Shown here one piece after another: positions 28,457 to 37,036 of a stretch of DNA of 64,000 nt (its first letter is position 1; the number at the start of each line of letters is the position of its first letter). Under the pieces are notes generated by a model. The model ran no database searches. It was given only the letters and a program-made list of their open reading frames with translations, and had not been told where the DNA came from. The stretch covers positions 248,001 through 312,000 of the forward strand of contig CAVXRN010000006.1 of assembly GCA_963764205.1 (NCBI GenBank), given 5' to 3'. The translations under genes were made by a program, and so were the position numbers. Origin of the DNA: Chersky-840 sp963764205 (lineage in GTDB: Bacteria; Actinomycetota; Acidimicrobiia; Acidimicrobiales; UBA8190).

Positions 28457-28472
28457 CTGACTTTCATGTCAG
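28457..28472 (-). promoter_or_regulatory. Putative island operator, site 4
   Basis: On the minus strand it reads CTGACATGAAAGTCAG, close to the best sites (CTGACACGAACGTCAG). It lies 78 bases upstream of the amidohydrolase start, with a weak -10 like GAGAAT directly after it. Confidence 0.6.
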
Positions 28473-28557
28473 CTTACTTCGGGCCCCCTGAGCCGAGAAA
28501 GCCCGTCACGGGCACGGCGCGACGGCACGACGGCACGACGCCGGCTCACCCCAGACG

Positions 28558-29448
28558 TCAGTACCCCTTGAATTCGGGGGCGCGACGCTCGGCGAAGGCC
28601 CGCAGCCCCTCGCCCGCGTCGGCGGTGCCCACGATCAGCTCCTGCGCCCACGCCTCCTCGTCGAACGCGGTGCGGCGGTCCGACTCGAGCGAACGGTTGA
28701 GCAGCCACTTGGCCATGCCGATCGCCTTGGTGGGACCGCCCGCCAGGCGCTGCGCCAGCTCGGCCGCGGCATCGTCGAGCCCGTCGCGCGGCACGACCCG
28801 GTTGACGAGCCCGAGCCGGGCGGCCTCTTCGGCGGGGAGGTCGTCGCCGAAGAAGATGAGCTCCTTGGCCTTCTGCAGCCCGATGAGACGCGGCAGGAGA
28901 TAGGCCCCGCCGCCGTCGGGGGAGATGCCGCGCCGCACGAAGACCTCGATGAAGCGCGCGCCTTGCGCCGCCACCACGAGGTCGCAGGCGAAGGCCAGAT
29001 GCGCCCCGATCCCCGCCGCGGTGCCGTTGACCGCGCCCACGACCGGCTTCTCACAGTCGAGCACGGCCGAGATGAGCCGCTGGGCGCCGCGCCGGATCAT
29101 GCGCGAGGCGTCGCCCATGATGCGCTCGGGAGCGCCCTCGGGGCGCGGCGGGGCGGGACGACGGCCGGCGCGGAGGTCGGCGCCGGTGCAGAACCCCTCG
29201 CCGGTGGCGGTGAGGACGACGGCCCCGATCTCGACCTGGGCGCTCGCATCCTCGAGGAGCCCGATCACGCGCTCGCGCTGGTCCGCGGTGATGGCGTTGC
29301 GCACCTCGGGCCGGTTGAGCGTGATCCACGACACCCGGTTCTCGACACGGTGGAGCACCTGCTCCTCGAGCGGTTGGTCCGACACGGCCTCGTCCTCCTC
29401 ATCGGTCGCGGGGCGGTCGCCGAAAGTGTGCCATGCCGGCTCTGTCAC
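28558..29448 (-). CDS. Enoyl-CoA hydratase/isomerase (crotonase)
   Basis: 296 residues with the crotonase core: VSWITLNRPEVRNAIT, GFCTGADLRAG (first oxyanion loop), GTAAGIGAHLAFACDLVVAA (second oxyanion loop) and RRGISPDGGGAYLLPRLIG. In the catalytic region, positions usually held by the two Glu of bona fide hydratases read differently (Asp in SPDGGG), as in many actinobacterial EchA paralogues, so isomerase, hydrolase or hydratase activity are all possible. GTG 29448 is used; an in-frame GTG before SDQPLEEQ would shorten it by about 22 residues. Divergent from the DUF35 gene with a shared operator. Confidence 0.86.
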   Translation of the reverse strand: MTEPAWHTFGDRPATDEEDEAVSDQPLEEQVLHRVENRVSWITLNRPEVRNAITADQRERVIGLLEDASAQVEIGAVVLTATGEGFCTGADLRAGRRPAPPRPEGAPERIMGDASRMIRRGAQRLISAVLDCEKPVVGAVNGTAAGIGAHLAFACDLVVAAQGARFIEVFVRRGISPDGGGAYLLPRLIGLQKAKELIFFGDDLPAEEAARLGLVNRVVPRDGLDDAAAELAQRLAGGPTKAIGMAKWLLNRSLESDRRTAFDEEAWAQELIVGTADAGEGLRAFAERRAPEFKGY

Positions 29449-29460
29449 CGGACGCGCCGA

Positions 29461-29491
29461 CTGACACCCGTGTCACCTCACCGACTAGGGT
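29461..29491 (+). promoter_or_regulatory. Putative island operator, site 5, with -10
   Basis: CTGACACCCGTGTCAC (29461-29476) contains the perfect palindrome TGACACCCGTGTCA. A -10 like TAGGGT (29486-29491) follows; the DUF35 GTG at 29499 comes seven bases later, so that transcript would be leaderless. The crotonase starts 13 bases away on the other side. Confidence 0.6.
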
Positions 29492-29498
29492 CTCGCCC

Positions 29499-29906
29499 GT
29501 GACAGAGCCCAGCGGACGACGCATCCCCGTGGTCGACTACCTGGTCCTCGAGGGTGAACCGCACCTCGTGGCCCAGGCCTGCACCAGCTGCGGGGCGGTG
29601 TTCTTCGACCGCCGCAACGCCTGCGCGCGCTGTGGCGCCCTGGAGTTCGAGCCCAGGGCGCTGGCGACGACGGGCACGGTCCGTTCCTTCACCGTCGTGC
29701 ACCGGGCCGCCCCCAACGTCGCGGTCCCGTACGTGTCGTCGGTGATCGAGCTCGACGGGGGCGGGGTCGTGAAGGCCAACATCGTCGACGCCGGGGCCGA
29801 CGCCGAGAAGTTCGAGCTCGGGATGGCCGTGCGGCTCACGACGTTCCCGTGCGGGCTCGACGACGAAGGCACCGAGGCCGTCGCCTTCGGCTTCACCCCC
29901 GTCTAG
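29499..29906 (+). CDS. DUF35 OB-fold protein with zinc ribbon
   Basis: 135 residues. Zinc ribbon CTSCGAVFFDRRNACARCG at about residues 29-47, then an OB-fold from RALATTGTVRSFTVVHRAAPNV to the C-terminus. Partner of the thiolase encoded 28 bases downstream. GTG 29499 is preferred because a -10 lies seven bases upstream and homology starts here. Its first bases, GTGACAGAGCC, are the same as the start of the divergent crotonase gene, making a long-spaced inverted repeat across the promoter. Confidence 0.88.
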   Translation: MTEPSGRRIPVVDYLVLEGEPHLVAQACTSCGAVFFDRRNACARCGALEFEPRALATTGTVRSFTVVHRAAPNVAVPYVSSVIELDGGGVVKANIVDAGADAEKFELGMAVRLTTFPCGLDDEGTEAVAFGFTPV

Positions 29907-29934
29907 GAACCCCGTCTAGGAACAGGAGCGACAG

Positions 29935-31137
29935 ATGGCAGGAGACGCCTGGATCATCGGGGCCTCGATGACCAAGTTCGGCCGGTACCCCGACAAGGAC
30001 TCCATCGACCTCGCCAGCGAAGCGGCGTTGGCCGCGTTGGCCGACGCGGGGGCCACCATCCACGACATCCAGATCCTGGCGGCCGGGAGCCTCATGGAGG
30101 CATCGAACATGCTGGGCCAGCGCCTGCAGAAGCAGATCGGCCAGACCGGCATCCCCGTCTACAACGTCGCCAACGCCTGTGCCACCGGCGCCACCGCGGT
30201 CCGGACCGGCATCATGGCCATCAAGGCGGGCGAGGCCGACATGGCCCTGGCCGTGGGCGTGGAGCAGATGGGCAAGATGGGGCTGCTCGGCAGCGCCGGC
30301 CAGGCCCGTTCGGCTCCCAAGGGCTACGAGCCGTCAGGACGGTACGGCTCGGTCATGCCCGTCGAGGGGATCCTCGGGACCCAGCTCATGCCCGGTGTCT
30401 TCGCCCAGGCCGGCATGGACTACGCGTCCCGGCACGACGGCGTGGGCTTCGAGCAGTTCGCCAAGGTGGCGGAGAAGAACCACGCCCACTCGTCGCTCAA
30501 CCCGCTGGCCCAGTACCGCAAGGTCTTCAGCCTCGACGAGGTGATGGAGGCGGCGATGGTCGCCTATCCCAACACCCTGCTCATGTGCTGCCCGACCGGC
30601 GACGGGGCGGCGTCGGTCGTCTTGTGCTCCGACGCCAAGCTCAAGACCCTCGACCCCGACGTCCGACGCCGGGCGGTGAAGATCTCGGCGTCGGTGCTCA
30701 CGTCGGACCCCTACGTCGAGTCCGACACGGCCCAACCCGACGTCTCGACCCTGACCAAGCGCGCCGCGGCGGCGGCCTACGAGGAGTCGGGCGTGTCGCC
30801 CCAGGACCTCGACCTGGTCGAGCTGCACGACTGTTTCGCCACGGCCGAGCTCATCCACTACGAGAACCTGCAGCTGTGCGAGCCCGGCGGGGCCGGGGAC
30901 TTCATCGACCGGCGCGGCCCGTGGCGCGACGGCGCCATTCCCGTCAACGTGTCGGGCGGCCTCATCTCCAAGGGCCACCCCATCGGCGCCACCGGCGTCG
31001 CCAACCTGTACGAGGTGGCCACCCACCTGCGCGGTGAGGCGGGCGACCGCCAGATCGAGGGTGCCCGGGTGGGCCTGACCCATGTCATCGGCCTGGGCTC
31101 GGCCTGCGGGGTGCACGTCCTCGAACGCGCCTCGTAG
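29935..31137 (+). CDS. Thiolase (acetyl-CoA acetyltransferase/SCP-x family)
   Basis: A 400-residue intact thiolase. The nucleophile region is NVANACATGATAVRTGIMAI (Cys near residue 82), the His motif is GGLISKGHPIGATG and the C-terminal Cys motif GLGSACGVHVLE, so all three classical catalytic elements are present, unlike the thiolase-like genes at 16601 and 35271. It probably carries out thiolytic cleavage of a beta-ketoacyl-CoA, possibly with the adjacent DUF35 protein. A GGAG ribosome site lies six bases before the ATG. Confidence 0.9.
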   Translation: MAGDAWIIGASMTKFGRYPDKDSIDLASEAALAALADAGATIHDIQILAAGSLMEASNMLGQRLQKQIGQTGIPVYNVANACATGATAVRTGIMAIKAGEADMALAVGVEQMGKMGLLGSAGQARSAPKGYEPSGRYGSVMPVEGILGTQLMPGVFAQAGMDYASRHDGVGFEQFAKVAEKNHAHSSLNPLAQYRKVFSLDEVMEAAMVAYPNTLLMCCPTGDGAASVVLCSDAKLKTLDPDVRRRAVKISASVLTSDPYVESDTAQPDVSTLTKRAAAAAYEESGVSPQDLDLVELHDCFATAELIHYENLQLCEPGGAGDFIDRRGPWRDGAIPVNVSGGLISKGHPIGATGVANLYEVATHLRGEAGDRQIEGARVGLTHVIGLGSACGVHVLERAS

Positions 31138-31157
31138 CGGCAGCCGGGGTCCAACAC

Positions 31158-33552
31158 ATGTCGGGCCGGGAAGACGTGCCCGAGGCGCTGCTGGCCGGTG
31201 TCCGCGTCGTCGACGTCGCGGGCGAGCCCGCCGCGATGACCGGCCGGATCCTCGCCGACCTCGGTGCGGACGTGGTCAAGGTCGAGCCCCCCGGGGGCGA
31301 CCCGCTGCGGGCCGTGCCGCCGCTCGGACCCGACGGCACGTCGCTGCGCTTCACGGCGTGGAGCGCGGGCAAGACCTGTGTCGAGGTGCGCGGGCCCGAC
31401 GACCCCCACCTGGCCGAGCTCCTCGCCGGCGCCGACGTCGTGCTGTGCACCCCCGGGTGGCCCGGAGCCCTCGAGCTCGACCCGGCGCGCGCCCCGGACG
31501 CGGCGTGGGTCCTCGTCACCCCCTTCGGGTCCGACGGCCCGCGGGCCCGGTGGCGGGCGAGCGACCTCGGCGTCATGGCGTCGACGGGGAACATGTACTG
31601 CACCGGTGACCCCGACCGCGCACCCGTGCGCTGCACCGAGCCCACGGCCTGGTCCCACGTCGGGCCCGAGGCCGCCGTGGCCGCGCTGAGCGCGCTCGCC
31701 TCGGGGCGACCCCAGGTCGTCGACGTCTCGGCCCAGGAAGCGGTGATGATCGCCTCGATGGGCCACGTCGGGCGGTTCCCGCGTACGGGCGTGCGCGGCA
31801 AGCGGTCGGGTGCGAGCGTCGGCATCACCCGCGAGATCTGGCCCTGCGCGGACGGGTTCGTGTCGTTCGGCCTGCGCGGGGGCAAGGCCAGGGTCCCCAA
31901 CATGCAGACGATCACCCGCCTGGTGGCCGACGACGGCCTGGCCACGCCGGCGCTGACCGAACGGGACTGGACGACCTACGACCACAACCGCGTCAGCCGC
32001 GACGACCTCGACGCCATCGCGGCGCCCATCGCGCAGTACTTCCTCGGCCACACCATGGCCGAGCTGTACGAGATCGCGGTGCAGACCAACCTCATGCTCG
32101 CCCCCGCCAACTCGCCCCGGCAGCTCGTGGAGAGCCGCCAGCTCGAGGCGCGCTCGTTCTTCTGCGCGCTCGGCGACGCGGCGCACTTCCCCCGCTCCTT
32201 CGTCCACGTCACGAGCCCGGGCGACGCCGTGGCCGACCCGGGGCCCACCGGTCCCGCCCGGCGCGTCGCATGGGAGGAGCTGACGCCGTGGCCGGCGCGG
32301 CCCGCGCCAGCGCGCCGCCGCACACCCCGGCCCGACGTCGCGGGCGGCTCCGGCCTGGTCGGGCACCAGGATCCTGGAATTCGGCACCGGCGCGGCCGGG
32401 CCCATCGCGGTGCGGTACTTCGCCGAGCACGGCGCCACCGTGGTCCGCGTGGAGTCACGCTCGCGCCCCGACTTCCTCCGCACCTACGGCATGGCGCCCG
32501 GCAAGCCGTGTGGGCTCGAGGGGTCCGACATGTTCGACTCGCTCAACGTGGGCAAGCTCGGCGTCACCCTCAACCTCAAGCACCCCGAGGGTGTCGCCCT
32601 CGCCACACGCCTCGTGCACTGGGCCGACGCCGTGGCCGAGAACTTCGCGCCGCGCGCCATGCGCAGCTTCGGCCTGGACTACGCCTCGACGGTGCACGAC
32701 AAACCGGACCTCGTCATGGTGAGCTCGTGCCTCCAGGGCCAGACCGGGCCCCACAAGGACTACCCGGGCTTCGGCGGGCAGGGCTCGGCCCTGGGCGGCT
32801 ACAACCTCCTCACCGGCTGGCCCGACCGCGAGCCGGTGGGCCCGTACGGGACCATCACGGACTCGCTCGCCCCGCGCTTCGTGGCCAGCGCGCTGGCGGC
32901 TGGGCTCCTCTATCGCCGACGCACCGGCCGGGGCGTGCACCTCGACGTGAGCCAGGTCGAGGCGGCGGTGTACTCACTGTCGCCGTGGGTCCTCGACTAC
33001 GACGTCAACGGCCACACCGGCTCACGACAGGGCAACCGCTCCGACCGGGCCGTGCCGCACGGTGCCTTCGCCTGCGCCGGCGACGACCGGTGGGTCGCAG
33101 TGGCGGTCTGGGACGACGACGACTGGGTGGCGCTGGCGCGCGCCATCGGGCTCGACGACGACACGACCCGCCGGTTCTCCACCTTCGACGCCCGGGCCGC
33201 GGCGGTCGACGACGTCGAGGCGCTCGTCTCGGCCTGGACGGCGACGCGCTCGGCCGGCGACGTGGCGGGCGCGCTGCAGTCGGCCGGCGTCGAAGCGGTG
33301 CCGGTGGCCGACCTGGGCGACGCGTCGGCCGACCCGCAGCTGCACCACCGCCACCACTTCGTCACCCTCGACCACCCCTGCATGGGCCCGTGTGGCTACG
33401 AGCACAACGGCTTCCGCCTCAGCGACGCGCCCGCCGGCTTCACCCGGACGAGCCCGACCCTGGGCGAGCACAACGAGTACGTCCTGGGCGAGGTCCTGGG
33501 CCTGAGCTCGTCGGACCAACAGCGTCTCCTCGACGACGGCGTGCTCGAGTAG
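31158..33552 (+). CDS. Two-domain CaiB/BaiF (family III) CoA-transferase, one frameshift near 32370
   Basis: About 797 residues formed by two family III CoA-transferase modules in tandem. Module 1 (LLAGVRVVDVAGEPAAMTGRILADLGADVVKVEPPGGD) lacks an Asp at the expected catalytic place (AWSHVGPEAAVAAL). Module 2 (ILEFGTGAAGPIAVRYFAEHGATVVRVES) has GPYGTITDSLAPRFVA with an Asp suited to form the CoA thioester. Between them there is no start codon and only one slipped base near 32370, so the fusion looks genuine. It would move CoA between a donor thioester and a free acid. It follows the thiolase by 20 bases. Confidence 0.85.
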
Positions 33553-33607
33553 CGCTCACCCCGGACGCTCGCGGCGCCCATGGCGGAGCCCCGGTGAGCG
33601 GACTAAC

Positions 33608-33623
33608 CTAGAACACGTTCTAG
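33608..33623. promoter_or_regulatory. KstR-type palindrome upstream of the RibH2-like gene
   Basis: CTAGAACACGTTCTAG is a perfect 16-bp palindrome. Its core fits the published mycobacterial KstR consensus TnnAACnnGTTnnA. It lies 19 bases before the ATG, around the likely transcription start, a position suited to repression. It is the only such site seen in the window. Confidence 0.62.
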
Positions 33624-33642
33624 TTCGGGGAATGGAGGCCAC

Positions 33643-34137
33643 ATGACCATCCGGGACATGTCCACCGGGGACCCAGAGCTCGGGAGCCGAGCGCTGCGCA
33701 TCGCATTCGTCCAGTCCACGTGGCACGAGGAGATCGTCGACCAGTGCCGGGACTCGTTCCTGGCCGAGATCGCCACCCTCGGAGTGGCGCGCGACGACAT
33801 CGACGTCTACCGCGTCCCCGGATCGTTCGAGATCCCCCTCCACGCCCAGCGGCTGGCCCGCACCGGGCTCTACGGCGCCATCGTCGGGGCCGGCTTCGTC
33901 GTCGACGGCGGCATCTACCGCCACGAGTTCGTGGCGCAAGCCGTCATCAACGGCCTGATGCGGGTCCAGCTCGACACCGACGTGCCGGTCATCTCGGTCG
34001 TCCTGACACCGCACCACTTCCACGAGCACGACGAGCACGCCTCGTTCTTCGCGGAGCACTTCACGGTGAAGGGGGTCGAGGCCGCCCACGCGTGTGCCCG
34101 GACCATCCGCAGCCTCGCCCTGCTCCCCGCGGGGTGA
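33643..34137 (+). CDS. ribH2: 6,7-dimethyl-8-ribityllumazine synthase, RibH2 type
   Basis: 164 residues of the lumazine synthase family. The sequence VVDGGIYRHEFVAQAVINGLMRVQL, then VPVISVVLTPHHFHEHDEH, is the signature of the RibH2 (Brucella/rhizobial type II) branch and includes the catalytic His in YRHEF. The enzyme makes the riboflavin precursor from ribitylaminouracil and dihydroxybutanone phosphate. GGAGG lies four bases before the ATG. No other riboflavin gene is in the window, and the gene is flanked by catabolic genes with a KstR-like palindrome, so a flavin supply role or another function tied to the island is possible. Confidence 0.85.
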   Translation: MTIRDMSTGDPELGSRALRIAFVQSTWHEEIVDQCRDSFLAEIATLGVARDDIDVYRVPGSFEIPLHAQRLARTGLYGAIVGAGFVVDGGIYRHEFVAQAVINGLMRVQLDTDVPVISVVLTPHHFHEHDEHASFFAEHFTVKGVEAAHACARTIRSLALLPAG

Positions 34138-34144
34138 AGGCTCG

Positions 34145-35167
34145 TCAGCCTCCGTTCGCCACCACGAGGAGGTCCCCCACGCCTCCGAGCGCACGCAGAA
34201 GGTCGTTGAGGTGCGTGCACGAGGCGATGCCGGTCAGGGTGTCGTGGACGACCGGCGCCAGCGCCCGCACCTCGGCGCCGACCAGCGCCCCCACGGCGTC
34301 CGCCGCGGCGGGGCACTCGGGGAACGGCAGCACGCGCGGGCTCGGCCACGATCGACGCCACCACGCCGTCGACGACCCCGACCCGCACCGTGTACTCGTG
34401 CAGCACCACCTCGTCGACGCCCCCGTCGACGCCCTCCGCCTCGCCCACCGAGTCGCGGAACATGGCCCAGATCGAGGACGTCCCGTCCGGCTCGACGCGC
34501 GACGTCCATGAGCCGACGCCGGCGCATCCAGTCCGTCTGGAGCGGGTCGATGTCGTGCCACGCCCACCGGTCGGCGCCACTCGGGCGCGGCGCGGGCGGG
34601 CAGTCCTGCATGGGCACGCCCTGGCCTGCGGCGATACTGCGCACCGCGGTGCCTCCGCTGCGCCACCCCGAGCACAGGTCCGCCATGCGGTCGAGCGCCC
34701 CGGCCGGTGTGAGCGTGCTCGGATGGTGGCCGTTGCGGCGCGCCATCCGCATGAGGCCGTAGCCCGAGATGAGCGCGGCGGCGGGCATGTCGTCGAGCAC
34801 CTGACGCAACAGCGACCCCGCCTCCTCGGGGGGGACGACCTCCTCGAGATGCCGCCGGAACCCCCCGCCGGCGCGGCGTCCCGATGACGGCCTCGGTCCA
34901 CGAGGCCGCGCGGGGACGTCGTCCAGTGACTCGAGTCGCCGCGACACGTCGAAACCGGCGGTCACGTGCACCTGGGTCAGCACCTCGGCCGACGCACCGT
35001 CGGCGCCCGTGCGCAGGTCGCGGGCCGGCCCCTCCATGGCCAGGGGCGAGCTCCACTCCCCGCGGGGCCCCACGTCGACGTGCATGGTCCGCCGCACCGA
35101 CCCCGGCGCCGCGGGCCGGCACGTCCCGGAGCGGGGCGCGCGGTGCCGCCGGTGTGCTCGTGGTCAT
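34145..35167 (-). CDS. DUF2889 domain protein, at least four frameshifts
   Basis: About 340 residues. The N-terminus MTTSTPAAPRAPLRD leads into RRTMHVDVGPRGEW, then VSRRLESLDDVP, FRRHLEEVVPPEEAGSLLRQVLDDMP, LHEYTVRVGVVDGVVASIVAEP and the end VLPFPECPAAADAVGALVG with GIASCTHLNDLLRALG. The closing Cys-Thr-His-Leu-(Asn)Asp motif is typical of DUF2889 proteins, found near CoA-dependent degradation genes; no function is established. Breaks near 35100, 34880, 34510 and 34340. ATG 35167 lies six bases after a -10 like TAGCGT on the minus strand. Divergent from the thiolase-like gene. Confidence 0.72.
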   Translation of the reverse strand: MTTSTPAAPRAPLRDVPARGAGVGAADHARRRGAPRGVELAPGHGGAGPRPAHGRRRCVGRGADPGARDRRFRRVAATRVTGRRPRAASWTEAVIGTPRRRGVPAASRGGRPPRGGGVAVASGARRHARRRAHLGLRPHADGAPQRPPSEHAHTGRGARPHGGPVLGVAQRRHRGAQYRRRPGRAHAGLPARAAPEWRRPVGVARHRPAPDGLDAPASAHGRRASSRTGRPRSGPCSATRWARRRASTGASTRWCCTSTRCGSGSSTAWWRRSWPSPRVLPFPECPAAADAVGALVGAEVRALAPVVHDTLTGIASCTHLNDLLRALGGVGDLLVVANGG

Positions 35168-35197
35168 GGGCTCACGCTACCCTTCACCCCGCGTTCT

Positions 35198-35213
35198 CCG
35201 ACGCCGGTGTCAG
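35198..35213 (+). promoter_or_regulatory. Weak island operator, site 6
   Basis: CCGACGCCGGTGTCAG matches the TGAC-N6-GTCA pattern with one mismatch in the left arm. It lies in the 103-base gap between the divergent DUF2889 and thiolase-like genes, the same type of place as the other sites. Confidence 0.4.
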
Positions 35214-35270
35214 GTTTCTCCGGCACGGCGGGACGGGTCGGACCTCCTCCGACACGGCGCAGGAACGAGG

Positions 35271-36430
35271 GTGACGGGCCAAGTGGCACGAAGGGTGGCG
35301 ATCGTCGGCGCGGCGCTGTCGGACTGCGGCCGGGTGGACGACAAGTCGGCGTTCGAGCTCCACCACCAGGCCACGAGCCGGGCCCTGGCCGACGCGGGCG
35401 TCGACCGCGCGACGAGGTCGACGGGTTCATGTCGCACGGGACCGGCGCCCTGCCCGCCCATCGAGCTGGCCGAGTACCTGGGCATGGCCAACCACATCGA
35501 CTACATCGACTCCACCGGCGTGGGCGGCTCGTGCTGGGAGATGTTCCTCGAGCACGCCGTGGCCGCCATCGCCCAGGGCCAGATCGACACCGTCCTGCTC
35601 TCCTACGGGTCGACCTCGCGGGCCGACCTCAAGCGCCGGTCCCGAACGGCCAACCTCTTCTTCGGGAACAGGGGCCCGATCCAGTTCGACGCCCCCTTCG
35701 GCCACACCCTCATCGCCAAGCACGCCATGTCGGCCCGTCGCCACATGCACGAGTTCGGCACGACCATCGAGCAGCTGGCCGAGATCGCCGTCTCGGCCCG
35801 CTACAACGCCGGGCTTCAACCCCGACGCCTACTACCGCGACCCCATCACCATCGAGGACGTCCAGTCCTCGAAGATGATCGCCGACCCCTTCACCAAGCT
35901 GCACTGCTGCATCCGGTCCGACGGCGGCGGCGCGATCGTGCTCACCCACGAGGACCGGGCCCGGGACTGCGCCACCACGCCCATCTGGGTGCTCGGCACG
36001 GGCGAGGCGATCTCGCACACGACCATGTCGGAGTGGACCGACTTCACCGAGTCCCCGTGCGTCCGATCGGCCCGCAAGGCCTTCGGCCAGGCCGGCGTGA
36101 CCCCCGACGACATCGACGTCGTCGAGGTCTACGACAGCTTCACCCTCACCGTGCTGCTCACGCTGGAAGGTCTCGGCTTCTGCAAGAAAGGCGAGGGCGG
36201 CGCCTTCGTCGAGGGCGGCGCGCCTGCGCGTGGGTGGGGCGCTTCCCACCAACACCGACGGCGGCGGCCTCTCGTCGTGCCAACCGGGCATGCGCGGCAT
36301 CTTCCTGCTGGTCGAAGCGGTGAAGCAGCTCCGAGGTGAGTGCGGCGACCGTCAGGTCGACGACGCCAAGCTCGCCGCGGTGAACGCCACCGGGGGATGG
36401 ATCTCCTCGACCGGCACCGCCATCCTCGGA
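35271..36430 (+). CDS. Thiolase-like lipid-transfer protein, at least four frameshifts
   Basis: About 385 residues of the thiolase/SCP-x superfamily. Landmarks: VAIVGAALSDCGRVDDKS, GFMSHGTGA, GVGGSCWEMFLEHAVAAIAQGQIDTVLLSYGS, YNAGFNPDAYYRDPITIEDVQSSKMIADPF, DDIDVVEVYDSFTLTVLLTLEGLGFCKKGEGG and LPTNTDGGGLSSCQPGMRG. The nucleophile helix has Trp-Glu after Cys and no GHP motif is present, so classical thiolysis is doubtful. Breaks near 35407, 35455, 35815 and 36222. The 3' end is uncertain: no stop is found right after TAILGRE in any frame. GTG 35271 or 35283 may be the start. Confidence 0.75.
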
Positions 36431-36460
36431 CGCGAGTCAGCGCGCAGCGCCGCCGGCCGC

Positions 36461-36856
36461 TCACGACCGGGGGTCCCCGCGCACGTGCCCGACCTTCGAC
36501 CGGCCCGTCCCCGCTCCCGTTCCCGCGGGGCTCGGCCGGGACCCGGTCTCCTCGCGTTCCTCGGGCAGGCCCTGTTCTACCGCGGCGCGCGCCGCCACGG
36601 CGATGGCCCAGCCCGGGTGCTCGACCCGGAGGTAGTTCTGGGGACCGACCCGAGAGGGCCGCCCGAATTTCCTGAGCATGCCCAGCCGGACGAGGCGCTC
36701 GAGCTCCTTGGCGACCTCGCCCGACGAGCTGTAGGAGACACCCACCGCGGCCTCGGACTGGTTGAAGGCGTCGCGTCGGGACTCGGCCCAGAGCAGGACG
36801 CGCAAGCGGATGCGCCGTCCGAACATCTGATCGCCGTACTCCGAGAGCGCGTCCAC
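36461..36856 (-). CDS. Winged-helix transcriptional regulator
   Basis: 131 residues. RIRLRVLLWAESRRDAFNQSEAAVGVSYSSSGEVAKELERLVRLGMLRKFGRP is a winged-helix DNA-binding domain of ArsR/MarR-like shape, followed by an Ala-rich helix and a disordered Gly/Arg tail. GTG 36856 has GGGAGGGAG four bases upstream. The 180-base upstream gap holds two inverted repeats sharing the half-site ACTACAAA, so autoregulation is likely. It converges on the thiolase-like gene and follows the aldehyde dehydrogenase on the same strand. Confidence 0.7.
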   Translation of the reverse strand: MDALSEYGDQMFGRRIRLRVLLWAESRRDAFNQSEAAVGVSYSSSGEVAKELERLVRLGMLRKFGRPSRVGPQNYLRVEHPGWAIAVAARAAVEQGLPEEREETGSRPSPAGTGAGTGRSKVGHVRGDPRS

Positions 36857-36868
36857 GGAACTCCCTCC

Positions 36869-36897
36869 CTCTGCTCTCTAGTTTGTAGTGAGCAGAG
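36869..36897 (-). promoter_or_regulatory. Inverted repeat in the winged-helix gene promoter
   Basis: CTCTGCTC at 36869-36876 and GAGCAGAG at 36890-36897 are eight-base arms around a 13-base centre that contains, on the minus strand, ACTACAAA. This half-site is shared with the palindrome 80 bases further upstream. The site ends 12 bases before the start codon. Confidence 0.5.
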
Positions 36898-36976
36898 ATT
36901 GGAATGCCAAGGGGAGACGCCCAACATCCTTCGGACCAGGGAAAAGACGACCGGTCGGTTTCCCGTTCCACCCCAA

Positions 36977-36994
36977 AACTACAAATTTGTAGTT
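36977..36994. promoter_or_regulatory. Perfect 18-bp palindrome, likely operator
   Basis: AACTACAAATTTGTAGTT is a perfect palindrome in a locally AT-rich gap between the aldehyde dehydrogenase stop (37037) and the winged-helix gene (36856). Its ACTACAAA half recurs at 36882-36889. The gene arrangement makes the winged-helix protein the likely binder. Confidence 0.6.
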
Positions 36995-37036
36995 CGCGCG
37001 ACCCCAGACCCAGGGTGCATCGCGCCGCGGTGCCGC

